A stretch of 64,000 bases of DNA. Origin: Trissonchulus latispiculum (Eukaryota > Nematoda > Enoplea > Enoplida > Ironidae). A program made the position numbers and the translations under genes. This document shows positions 32,576 through 41,330 of this stretch, in pieces (position 1 is the first letter of the stretch; each line of letters opens with the position of its first letter). Under the pieces are notes generated by a model. That model was not told where the DNA came from and did no database searches. It saw nothing but the letters and a program-made list of their open reading frames with translations. Location: assembly GCA_030248195.1 (NCBI GenBank), contig JASAND010013050.1, positions 1 through 64,000 on the forward strand, in the 5' to 3' direction.

Positions 32576-33111
32576 TTATATTTTGTTGTTGTTCCTTCTT
32601 ATTAGGTTGTCAATTTCTGTCACTTTACTACTCATTTCTATTTCGTCACTTGCCCCGGTGACAATTATTTTTCCAGTGTGAAATATGATACATACCACTG
32701 GTTTCTTTAGACAAACTTTGAGACCTGCATATTCTGGTTCCAACACAACATGATGAGTTTTTTAAGGTTTTCCGCAATGGCACATAAATTTAGGCTAGAC
32801 TGCACGTCCATCAACGCTACGACATTCCTCACACGAATGCTGCTTTCAATGCTTAAGCGTAACGTCTGGGCACACATATTAGCCGCAGTCTGGGCTTGCT
32901 CTCTGGACTGAGCCCCTGCAAGAGAAACATTACCATTGTGAAAAATTAATAGTGTCACGTTTTTATCAAGAACTAATTGACGCCAAACCAAACCCTGAAA
33001 CTTTTGAGGGTTATAGGTTGCGATGTTTGGATGAGTAGCTGCAATTTCATGTAAATTTAGTTCTTGATTAAAGCGAAAGGTCGCTATCATGTTAGTAATA
33101 CGCCACTGCAT
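32576..33111 (-). pseudogene. TATA-binding-protein-like gene, single frameshift
   Basis: TBP binds the minor groove of TATA DNA to start transcription. Here the first TBP repeat is complete: TNMIATFRFNQELNLHEIA, YNPQKFQGLVWR, TLLIFHNGNVSLAGAQS. The second repeat starts RVRNVVALMDVQ, runs into an A6 tract at about 32762, shifts frame, and continues with YAGLKVCLKKP and VVCIIFHTGKIIVTGAS to a stop at 32576. Both direct repeats of the saddle fold are thus represented in about 178 codons. ATG 33111; the gap to the minor capsid ATG is 13 bp. The homopolymer location makes an assembly indel possible. A homologue exists at 51936-52200. Confidence 0.85.
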
Positions 33112-33128
33112 TCTAGCTTGCACAATTG

Positions 33129-34223
33129 CTACACTGAAGGAAAACTAACTTTGTCTAACTTATATACGTTTTCTTCTGGTTGCCAAGTACTTGCTGATTC
33201 TGTATAGCCTAGCCATTTTACCAGGAATTCTTTTTGACCATTTTTGCCACGACGTTGTTTTAATATGCGTTCTACTTTATAGGTGGCTTCAGGTCCTTTA
33301 ATTACTTTTTGTAATTCTGGCTCATAAAACGTACCTACAATTTCCTCACCAGTACTGTCTTTGATTTTATAGACTGGCTGTCTTCGAGGAATAAGTTTGG
33401 CTATCGTAAAAATTTCCTCTGTCCAATTTGGTTTGTAACCTTTATTGAAAACTGTCTGTTCTTTTTGAATTCTAACTTGATCTCCTTCTTTAAATTTAGT
33501 TACCGGGGGCATTAGTGGAAACGTTTGCGGGTAAAGATTGCTCTTAACTTCTGATTCCACATCTTTTGTCACATCTACAGGTCTGAACTTTGTGCTACTG
33601 TGCTTAGTATGATTATATGCCTTTACAATATCTTGTAGGGCATCTATGTACCGCCAAGAATTAGCGTGAGTAAGGTAGCGGTAAATCCTTGACTTTAAAG
33701 TTCTGATAAATCTTTCCGCCATACTTGCTTTTGTTTGTGGATTTTGTGCTGTGTAAAAATTTATCCCTTTCTGTTTAAAGTAGTTATCTAAAAGAGTGTT
33801 AACAAATTTCCTACCTTTGTCTGACATGAGATTGCGAGGTTGCCGATCAGTAATAATGTTTTTGATTGCGCTTAAAATTGACCCTGCTTGTTTGGTTTTT
33901 GTTGGCTGTACCCATGCCATTTTCGAGAAACCATCAATCACAACTAGCAGGTACTTCACACCGTTGTTGTATTTGCTAAGCGCACTGATGTCTGCCAAGT
34001 CCATCTGCCAAAGATCATCTATGCCTGACATTTCACATCTATTCCTCTTAAACTTTCTTCTTGTAGGCGCATGTAGTGTGTATGCATCCTGCGAGTTCAA
34101 CCACTGCCTAACGTCGCTTTTTGTAGCCCCTAATTTGCGTGCTTGACTGTATAAACTATCTAAACCTCCTAGGCTGCCTACCCTGCCTGGTGTATAGTAA
34201 ATTTCTTCTAACTGATGCTCCAT
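33129..34223 (-). CDS. Polinton integrase with C-terminal chromodomain
   Basis: A 364-residue retroviral-type DDE integrase. A short N-terminal segment is followed by the catalytic core with D75 (DLWQMDLADIS), D135 (NLMSDKGRKF) and E170 (ASMAERFIRTL). An SH3-like segment comes next (KFKEGDQVRIQK, GYKPNWTEEIFTI), then a chromodomain at the end (YKVERILKQRRG, FLVKWLGYTESASTWQPEENV region). The chromodomain would steer insertion to marked chromatin. The open frame begins at a TTG (34232) but the first ATG is 34223. Intact. Confidence 0.95.
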   Translation of the reverse strand: MEHQLEEIYYTPGRVGSLGGLDSLYSQARKLGATKSDVRQWLNSQDAYTLHAPTRRKFKRNRCEMSGIDDLWQMDLADISALSKYNNGVKYLLVVIDGFSKMAWVQPTKTKQAGSILSAIKNIITDRQPRNLMSDKGRKFVNTLLDNYFKQKGINFYTAQNPQTKASMAERFIRTLKSRIYRYLTHANSWRYIDALQDIVKAYNHTKHSSTKFRPVDVTKDVESEVKSNLYPQTFPLMPPVTKFKEGDQVRIQKEQTVFNKGYKPNWTEEIFTIAKLIPRRQPVYKIKDSTGEEIVGTFYEPELQKVIKGPEATYKVERILKQRRGKNGQKEFLVKWLGYTESASTWQPEENVYKLDKVSFPSV

Positions 34224-34287
34224 TCCACTCAAGATAAATAAACTAGACTAGGCTACCTATAATCAAACCAAACTACTTATTAACATT

Positions 34288-34761
34288 TTATTTACATAAG
34301 TCATTCATACAGTAATCAACGGCACTGTCCCAATAGAATGTCTTATTCCTTTCATTGTCTTTGCATGAATGGGTTGGAACGACGTGGCGACATCCGTTAC
34401 AGTCTGAGCGGGCCATCATCTGCACCACTTCCGCTATGCCCATATTCCACATTTCCTGAATCGGGTAGAGGAATCGACTCCTCCAATTGTCCAGGTATTG
34501 CTCTCTGAACTTGCGCACGACTTCCATCCGCAGTTCTACGTCACGATTTTCTTTGGGCCATAGGAGGAGGACACGCTGCTCTGGGGTGAACAGGCAAACA
34601 TGGGTTGGGTTTTCGTTTAGGAGTAATAGTTGAGTCATCTCGAGGATCTGTTTCTTTCTATCCTCTTGACGGAAGAACTCATCAATCGCATCCTCCACAC
34701 AGTCACGTCCAGGTACAGGAATAGCCATGGGCATAGCATTAAGTAAGTAATTGTCCTCCAT
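34288..34761 (-). CDS. Unknown accessory protein behind hammerhead ribozymes
   Basis: A 157-residue protein (ATG 34761) of unknown family. The N-terminal two thirds are predicted helical (EDAIDEFFRQEDRKKQILEM, RMEVVRKFREQYLDNWRSRF). The C-terminus is Cys/His-rich (CNGCRHVVPTHSC, then two more Cys), suggesting zinc binding. Ribozyme B ends 11 bases before the ATG, and a splice-acceptor-like TGTGTTTAG touches the ATG. It lies between the paralogous pair of unknown genes and the integrase. No function is proposed. Confidence 0.6.
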   Translation of the reverse strand: MEDNYLLNAMPMAIPVPGRDCVEDAIDEFFRQEDRKKQILEMTQLLLLNENPTHVCLFTPEQRVLLLWPKENRDVELRMEVVRKFREQYLDNWRSRFLYPIQEMWNMGIAEVVQMMARSDCNGCRHVVPTHSCKDNERNKTFYWDSAVDYCMNDLCK

Positions 34762-34771
34762 CTAAACACAT

Positions 34772-34872
34772 AAAAGTTGTTTCGCTTTCAGCCACGAAAG
34801 CTCATCAGGAGGCTTTGCTAGATTTATTGTAGATGAATACAATAAATCTAGTAGGCAACCCCGACGACTTTT
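34772..34872 (-). ncRNA. Hammerhead ribozyme B
   Basis: Read on the minus strand: stem III 5' strand AAAAGTCGT, cleavage triplet GTC (cut after the base complementary to 34863), stem I starting GGGG and containing a 13-bp perfect hairpin (TAGATTTATTGTA), then the core CTGATGA (34802-34808), stem II GCTTTC-loop-GAAAGC (34784-34801), core GAAA (34780-34783) and stem III 3' strand ACAACTTTT. Stem III has one C-A mismatch. All invariant hammerhead bases are present. It lies 11 bases upstream of the ATG at 34761. Confidence 0.88.
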
Positions 34873-34893
34873 ACAACAATAACACTTCACAAT

Positions 34894-34980
34894 AAATTGT
34901 TTCGCTTCCAGCAACGAAAGCTCATCAGGAGGCTTTGCTAGATCTAATACAATAAATCTAGAAGGCAACCTCTACAATTT
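34894..34980 (-). ncRNA. Hammerhead ribozyme A
   Basis: On the minus strand: stem III AAATTGT pairs with ACAATTT (7 of 7), cleavage triplet GTA, stem I GAGG/CCTC plus an inner CTAGAT/ATCTAG helix, core CTGATGA (34922-34928), stem II GCTTTC-loop-GGAAGC with one G-U, and core GAAA (34900-34903). It shares most of its sequence with ribozyme B, 22 bp downstream, but the stem III sequences differ and still pair, which is evidence for conserved structure. Confidence 0.9.
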
Positions 34981-35126
34981 ACAGACCCTTAATTCTTTTA
35001 TTTTTTCTTTTCATGTGTTTTCATAATTATTCATTCTTTTCTCTTTTCATAGTCTTTCTTTTGCAATGTTATTTTGATTCTTTGTTTTAGGGTCGCTTTT
35101 TACACATTCAATATTTTACATTATTG

Positions 35127-35757
35127 TCACCAACCATTAGGGTTTCTTCTTTCTTCTTTAAACTCAACCATGAAGGTTGCAGTTTGCAGTTCAGTTGTGG
35201 GTTCAAATTGCAGGTTCTCACAGGCCTCCTCGAAGCAGGTTTCGGTTAGGCACCACCCATGGATACCGTTACGATTCTCCCGCACAATTCGACCGATTTC
35301 GGTTAGAATTTTGGTAGCCATGGAGATACCAGTGGAACCCATGGGAATTCTCATCAGGTACAGTTCTTGTCTTACCGCTTCTTCCAACTGGTCGATGTCA
35401 ACTTCCAGGACCTTTTCCAGTACTTTCTGGAAACTGTTGCCCAAGGGATAGCGGTTATTGATCGTGTAGGTAATCATTTTCCGGACAAGTTTGGACGTTC
35501 GATCCATGTTTGTTGGACGCTTTTCTATCAGGCACCGTTCCAGTTTTTCTGTCGGGATATCTTCTCTCGGCGTCTCCATTCTGATGCATTCACATTCAAT
35601 TTCTTCCATCCATCGTTTCTTCAATGCGTCGATGTTGTAGTTTCGTAGTTCCATAAGTTTCGCCAGTAGTTTCTCTGAAGCTAGGTGTAGTATCGTCGTG
35701 ATCAAAGTCCCTCAACTTTTCAGCTAATCTCACGGCCGTCATATTAATGTTATTCAT
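35127..35757 (-). pseudogene. Unknown accessory protein X2 (paralogue of X1), frameshift near the start
   Basis: About 200 residues, clearly related to the next gene upstream (36177-36923): shared blocks are TSKLVRKMI, DIDQLEEAVRQELYLMRIPM, ILTEIGRIVRENRNG, WCLTETCFEEACENL and TATFMVEFKEERR. No domain is recognised. The likely ATG is 35757, equivalent to X1's, but its frame meets the main frame only by a shift near 35700, so the N-terminus is displaced. Ribozyme C lies about 60 bp upstream of the ATG, and a TTTGTGTTTCAG acceptor-like site is 5 bases before it. Confidence 0.55.
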
Positions 35758-35814
35758 AATGTCTGAAACACAAATATAGTTATTATATCGGTATTAGCAC
35801 CGGTTTATTTGCTG

Positions 35815-35926
35815 ATGTATCATGTTTCGTCCTCGCCACAGGACTCATCAGGCACCAAAACCATCGAATGAGCATGGTTAGTTGAACCATCCTCACGCGC
35901 TGGTTGGCAGGTGCGACAGGACACAT
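35815..35926 (-). ncRNA. Hammerhead ribozyme C
   Basis: Minus strand: stem III ATGTGTCCTGT with its partner ACATGATACAT (one mismatch and one G-U), cleavage triplet GTC (cut after the complement of 35915), stem I GCACC/GGTGC closed by a long arm whose tip is ATGGTT-CAACT-AACCAT, core CTGATGA (35845-35851), stem II GTCC-loop-GGAC (35829-35844), core GAAA (35825-35828). Almost identical to ribozyme D except in the stem III 3' strand. Confidence 0.9.
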
Positions 35927-36176
35927 TTTAACTTTCTTCTTTTTAATTCACAATACTTCTTTTTATTCTTCTTTAAGGACTTGTAATCTTTTAAGTCCAT
36001 TTCTTTCTTGTGTTCATATTTTTGTGTGTCCCTCCTAGAGATACACTTGTGCTTTTTCACTTGAAACGGAACTACAAATTTCGCACTGTGTATCTCTATC
36101 AACAGTTATAACAGACATGTGTTTTTGGTATTTTGATTATGCAAGTATAGACATTCACAACAAGTTTTGTTACAAT

Positions 36177-36923
36177 TTACTCATCGCAGCAGTTTATTCC
36201 AGGCCACATCCATTCATCATAAAGCATTTGGCGTCCTATTTGCTCCCTCACATCATATAGGTCACTAGGTTTTCTTCTCTCGTCTTGAAACTCGACCATG
36301 AATGTAGCAATTTGCAGTTTATAATTTGGTTCGAAGTTCAAGTTCTCACATGCTTGCTCGAAGCAGGTATCAGTTAAGCACCACTCCTGTTTACCGTTAC
36401 GTTCTTCACGAACAATACGTTCAATCTCCATTAATATCTGGGCACCCATGTATATTCCAGTAGTACCCATGGGAATTGTCTTTCTGTAAAGTTCTCTCCT
36501 GACCTCTTCTTCTAATTGGTCCATGTCAACAGGAAGCACATTTTCCAAGGCGTCTTTGAAACGGCTATAGTAAGTGCGACAATCACAGATAGGGTTTGAA
36601 CATACGAGGTTGAACTGTTTAATCATTTTCATCACCAATTTAGAGGTTCGACTTACACCTGCAGGCCGAGCATTGACCAAACATCTCTGTAAAGTTTCTT
36701 TAGGAATGTCTGCTTTCGGATTTCGGGCTTTACCAAGTTCACACATGACTTCTTCCGTCCATCTGTTCCTCAAGACTACCACGTTGTAATCCATCAATTC
36801 GATCACGGCTGTTGGCAAATAATGTCTGATATCACCCTCGGGATCCCTGCAGCCAGCAATAATCAGCTTGTCCGCTAAATTTGCAGCAGTTAACTTATCA
36901 TTAGGAATTGGAAGGTTAGCCAT
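36177..36923 (-). CDS. Unknown accessory protein X1
   Basis: A 248-residue intact ORF (ATG 36923), acidic to neutral and mostly helical, with conserved blocks shared with X2: TSKLVMKMI, DMDQLEEEVRRELYRKTIPM, ILMEIERIVREERNG, CFEQACENL and ATFMVEFQDERR. No known domain or motif was recognised. It lies between ribozymes D and C directly behind polB. An acceptor-like TTTGTGTTTCAG sits 5 bases before the ATG. The amino-acid identity to X2 is moderate while the intergenic DNA of the two copies is nearly identical. Confidence 0.7.
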   Translation of the reverse strand: MANLPIPNDKLTAANLADKLIIAGCRDPEGDIRHYLPTAVIELMDYNVVVLRNRWTEEVMCELGKARNPKADIPKETLQRCLVNARPAGVSRTSKLVMKMIKQFNLVCSNPICDCRTYYSRFKDALENVLPVDMDQLEEEVRRELYRKTIPMGTTGIYMGAQILMEIERIVREERNGKQEWCLTDTCFEQACENLNFEPNYKLQIATFMVEFQDERRKPSDLYDVREQIGRQMLYDEWMWPGINCCDE

Positions 36924-36980
36924 AATGTCTGAAACACAAATATAGTTATTATATCGGTATTAGCACCGGTTTGTTTGCTG

Positions 36981-37092
36981 ATGTGTCCTGTTTCGTCCTC
37001 GCCACAGGACTCATCAGGCACCAAAACCATCGAATGAGCATGGTTAGTTGAACCATCCTCACGCGCTGGTTGGCAGGTGCGACAGGACACAT
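36981..37092 (-). ncRNA. Hammerhead ribozyme D
   Basis: The clearest copy. Minus strand: stem III ATGTGTCCTGT with ACAGGACACAT (11 of 11 pairs), cleavage triplet GTC (cut after the complement of 37081), stem I GCACC/GGTGC extended by AACCA/TGGTT, GTGAG/CTCAT and ATGGTT/AACCAT helices, core CTGATGA (37011-37017), stem II GTCC-TGTGGCGA-GGAC (36995-37010), core GAAA (36991-36994). It lies between the polB stop (37348) and the X1 ATG (36923). In native circular order this is a type III (open stem III) hammerhead. Confidence 0.94.
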
Positions 37093-37347
37093 TTTTACTT
37101 TCTTCTTTTTAATTCACAATACTTCTTTTTATTCTTCTTTAAGGACTTGTAATCTTTTAAGTCCATTTCTTTCTTGTATTCATATTTTTGTGTGTCCCTC
37201 CTAGAGATACACTTGTGCTTTTTCACTTGAAACGGAACTACAAATTTTGCACTGTGTATCTCTATCAACAGTTATATATATGTTTAACAAACATGTGTTT
37301 TTGGTATTTTGATTATGCAAGTACATATACAATTTCATACACAATAT

Positions 37348-40300
37348 TTATATTAGGAGGGGTTTCGTCGATATATGGTCAGGCTGTACTTGTCTTTTGA
37401 CATATAGGTAGGATAGGGCATTGCGTTGTTGTTTGTACTGTAGGGCTTCCGAATTATTGACCATGAATCCGTGGTTAGTCCCGCCCTGGGCTTCATGATC
37501 ACCCAGTAGGACCTCCATGAACATTTCCTTTGTAACAGTGTTAGTTGTCTTTGATAGTCCTTTGGTGGATAGTTTCTGGTTAGTGCACCATCCTATATAG
37601 GTCTTTGAATTCAGTGCAATCATTCCATCTCCCGACGATTCCTGTTTGAATAGGCCAGGGGTTCGTTGTTGGTAATCAGTCAGGGCAAGGTATCGATGTT
37701 TCATTTCCTCGTAGAATTTCCGCTTCGACTCTGGAATTGCCGCTTCAAGTGATTCATGGGCCAGTGCGAAGTATAGACTGTCTGTGTCTATTTCCATCAT
37801 TTGCCAGTCGTCTCTATCCAATACGGCATGAAGGAAATCGTAGAAGTCCAACATAGTTTCCTTCGCATACTGGTATACGAAGAAGGCAATGAGGGTTGGC
37901 AGACCAAACTTTACTTTCTTCTTGTACATGCAGATTTCGTTGATGTTATCCGTTATAGGATCCATTGAGTGAAACAGGGGGTCGTTTATGAATTTCGGGG
38001 TTTTGTTGTCGTCGCAGAATATGATATTTCTGTGTTTTTCCAAGTCAGTCAATGTTCGGCCATAATAGGATTTTCCCTGCAGCTTGAACAGCTCGCCCTT
38101 GATCTTCATGCTTGGGTCTCCATCTGCTTGACGGTGATTATTGGCAACTTCATCAACCAGGTGCTCGAATGCGTTGGCTTGAACGAATTCTATTGCCTGG
38201 TACACCCGGGTCACCACCAGTCCACCAGCCAGGTATCTAGTCAGCAATGGTGATGCCAATAGGATTTTCTGGGCGTGATAACTACCAACTAAACATCGCC
38301 GGGGTTTCTTCATTTGACCCGTTTCCAAGGCGAATGCTTCCATAGTATCACCGATGTCATCAATTCGGACTTCTACGTTTTTGAATATCGGTGGCATCTC
38401 AGCGTACAGTTCCAACATTTCCTGATCATACCAAGGCACTTGAATATCGACTTCTACAACACCAAAGAACTCTCCACTTTTAACTTGATTCAGCAGGTCC
38501 TGTGCATTATGGTCCTTTTCCACGCGAACTTTCAACTCGTACTCACTGCGGAATTCCCTGCTCAGGTGATTCTGTCGGAAGTCACACTCCCACATTTCGA
38601 TGTACTCAACATCCTGCTGCTGGAAGACTTCCTTTTGTCGTTCCATTCGTTGTCTGATCTCAGTGATTCTTTCTGGATCCATTTCTCCTTTGAATCTACA
38701 GTCTGGATCCTCATGCTGATGCCAATAGCATCCATGGAACTGCATGACAATCGGTTTCTCGTGCCCAGGCATGAATAGACGTATCCATCAACTGGATATC
38801 TGGATGTTTCGTGATAGAACACTTTCTGACCGCCATTGAATCGGTGCTGTATCCTGACTGAGTGGACCTCTCCTGTTGTTTCCTGAGCGTCTCGTTCCAA
38901 TACTGTGCGCATCCATTCTAGCCATAACAGTTCCATCTTGCACATGGTGTAGCCAGGTGTGCGTTTGAATTGTACAGTCAAGTTCTGGGTGACTTGCCAT
39001 TGCCACTGAATTCTATTACCTTCTTCTTGTACAGTCAAGGGTCTTGTTGCAGGCGCATGACGAACATGTTTTATCTTTTCTTTCTATTCTCCTTCTTTAG
39101 GTTCCCATAGCCCGTAGATACCAGTTGGCATAGGACGACCCAGACTGTGAAGGTACAGGCCATTCGCATCGTAGCCCAGAATTTTCTTGACTAGCTTCTT
39201 GTTGTTGATCATTGTCACACCGGCTTCATGATAGCGATGGAATACCATGGACGGACCTCCAACTATGTTGTTTTTAATCAGGTGATGGAGATGGTGTGTC
39301 TTCTGATTCCACAGGGTGAACACATGTTTTGGATGTATGGACTGGAACATGTGGATCATACTAACACCTGGAAGGCTGACTGCTTGTTTGAACATGTCGA
39401 TGTTGAGTGTTTTGAAGTGATCAAACATTTTCTGAGCTGCTTCTAGGAAGGGAACGACGTCCAGGTTATTATACGAGATAAGCATCGCTTTCATCGTACG
39501 GAATCCATTTTCGTTCCATATTTGCTGTACTTCAACATACTGTTCATCGGTAAGGTCGGAGTTTTTCAGGGTGGAGTGGAAGTCAGCTTTCGGTGGAAGG
39601 TAGTTTTGATTCAACTTTTCAATGTCAGTCAGCCATTCGTAGGGCCAGTATCCCTTGCCTTCGCTGACCTGGAACGCCTTGATCCGTTTTTCGAGATAGT
39701 TGGTTATGTCCAGGAATATGATATTGTTTGTCCCCATGGTCATGTAGGTATTGTTCTTCTTGACTGTGTAGTTGACCTGAACTTTTGCTTGCACAAGGAA
39801 CGGGATCAGGTATTTCTTCATCAAGTTCATGTCGAATTTTCCAGAGCAGAACTCGAGCACTACGAGCTGTCGGATCCAGCGATTGAATCGTTTGTACAGG
39901 ATACTCCAGCGTTTGTTTTCCATCATTCTTCCTTTTAGGTCACCGAGATCCATGTTCTGTTCCTTTAGTCGATTCGCTTCTCGCACCAGTTGTTGATACT
40001 CTGAATTCTTTTGTTGAAGGATGTGCAAGACGTCACCATATTTTTCCTTCATGCATTCGAAGGCTTTTTCGCTGATCTCTTCTAGGTATAAGTACATGTT
40101 AACCACAATCTCTGTGGGTTCTCCATTGGACACAAAGCATTTTGCTTCTTCGTATCCGGGTACATTTGAAGCCACGCTGACACTAGCAGGTATCAGTGTC
40201 TGTGTATAACACAGTTTTCCAGCTGTTGGTTCACGTCTTTCAAACAATGCTTCGAAGTCGTAGGTGGCCCGGTACGGATAGAAGTTGTCCTCTGGTAGTG

Positions 40301-41327
40301 TTATCCCTTCTTCTCGCAATTCCTGATGGATTGACTTTGGCAGACCGAATCCTCCACCGGGGTAGATGTACTCTGTCTTAGGACCACTGCAGTTTTCCAT
40401 GTGCTGTTTAGCATTTCCATGGTGGTCAAACAAGCGATCACACTTTGTACATCTCCAACACTTGGCGTACAGTTCTACGTCAGTGATCAGACTGAAGTGA
40501 TTTTCATACAGGTTAAGGTTCACTGTTATTGGATAGGTTGTCAGTGACAATCTGATGATGGCTGCATGTGGCTCTGTAATTTCTTCAGTTTCCATAAGTT
40601 CTTCTTCTTGTTGTTCTTCATCAACTGCTTCTTCCTGGTTCTCTTCTTCTTCATCGCCCTCTTCTTCTTGTTCTTCATCTTCCCCTTCTTCTTCTTCTTC
40701 TTTACCTGCCTCAGTTAGAATGAAGGGATTCTGTTGCAAGGCTGGAGCATCTACCATCGGAACGTCATTTTCTTCCTCTGGCTCCGGTTCTTCCAGCACT
40801 GCTAGAGGAATAATGTTTGGTTCACAGACGGCATTCAGTAGTTGTTGTAGACCCTGTGCTGGTTCAACCTCCATTGGTTGTTCCTCGTTTGGTTGTTCCC
40901 CTGGAATTCGCATCTCGTATACATTGATGTTCACATCAAATAACTTTTCCAAGTCTTTCAGTTGGCTCATCTTCACTCCATGGAATGGTTTCCTTGCATC
41001 CCGTCCTGTCTTATGGCACCAATGTCTGAAGAATCCTTTTGCTATCTTTTCCACATGCCTCGGATTTCCTTTCTTTGCTGCTGCAATGCACCGGAATGCG
41101 CAAAGATTATCTTCGTATGGAGCGCTGGTGTTCGGTTTGGTGTCGAAGGCTCGGATTGCGGGACATCGTTTAATCGACTGGGGTAGATTAACTGGTGCCC
41201 CAATGAGTCGAGATGGCATGGCGTATATAGTCACCAACATGTTCGTCAAGCTATCCACCACGTATTTGGTATTTGGTCTTTGATGAAGCGCCCATTCGAG
41301 TTGAAGATGAAGCGCCCTTAATGTCAA
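37348..41327 (-). pseudogene. Protein-primed DNA polymerase B, one stop and one frameshift
   Basis: About 1310 codons. The N-terminal part (41327-39084) has a Cys-centred region (DNLCAFRCIAAAKKG), a very acidic insertion (about 40650-40730 in plus coordinates), a CX2C-H zinc element (CWRCTKCDRLFDHHGNAKQH), an exonuclease DxE motif (YDFEALF) and polymerase motif A (YDANGLYLHS). A TAG at 39084-39086 then interrupts the frame. The segment to about 38775 continues in the same frame, after which the frame shifts, carrying FHGCYWHQH, motif B (KLQGKSYYG) and motif C (MEIDTDSLYF) to 37348. No ATG exists at 41327 (TTG); the first ATGs are near 41240 and 41219. This is the organellar/viral, protein-primed type typical of Polintons. 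Confidence 0.92.
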
Positions 41328-41330
41328 ATT

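Larger units (their letters stand above)
35757..37340 (-). repeat. Tandemly duplicated ribozyme-leader cassette
   Basis: The intergenic blocks 35757-36165 and 36922-37320 are nearly identical over about 400 bp, including ribozymes C and D, the TTTCTTCTTTTTAATTCACA tract and the leader with the acceptor-like TTTCAG. Each precedes one of the paralogous genes X2 and X1. The cassette therefore duplicated as gene plus leader, or the leaders have been homogenised by conversion. Confidence 0.85.
26000..41330 (-). mobile_element. Polinton/Maverick (adintovirus-like) element
   Basis: Fifteen consecutive minus-strand genes include the Polinton hallmark set: protein-primed DNA polymerase B, retroviral-type integrase with chromodomain, FtsK/HerA-type packaging ATPase, double-jelly-roll major capsid and minor capsid. 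Spacing inside the capsid block is a few bases. The ends are not resolved: I could not find convincing terminal inverted repeats near 25.9-26.1 kb or 41.3-44.8 kb, so the limits given are those of the coding block. No adenain-type cysteine protease was recognised. Several genes carry stops or frameshifts, so the copy is decaying or the assembly has indel errors. Confidence 0.93.

Noticed and set aside
35345..35360. Further hammerhead candidate at a CTGATGAG on the minus strand within X2
   Set aside because: No GAAA after a stem II hairpin and no stem III partner; lies in coding sequence.
40555..41283. 242-codon plus-strand open frame rich in Ser opposite polB
   Set aside because: It is the antisense reading of the polB acidic insertion; Glu codons (GAA/GAG) read as Ser/Phe codons on the other strand. 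No domain.
26000..41330. Bacteriophage or bacterial contamination because of YqaJ, NADAR and packaging ATPase
   Set aside because: Chromodomain integrase, TBP-like gene and Polinton MCP are eukaryotic-element features, and flanks are host-type repeats.
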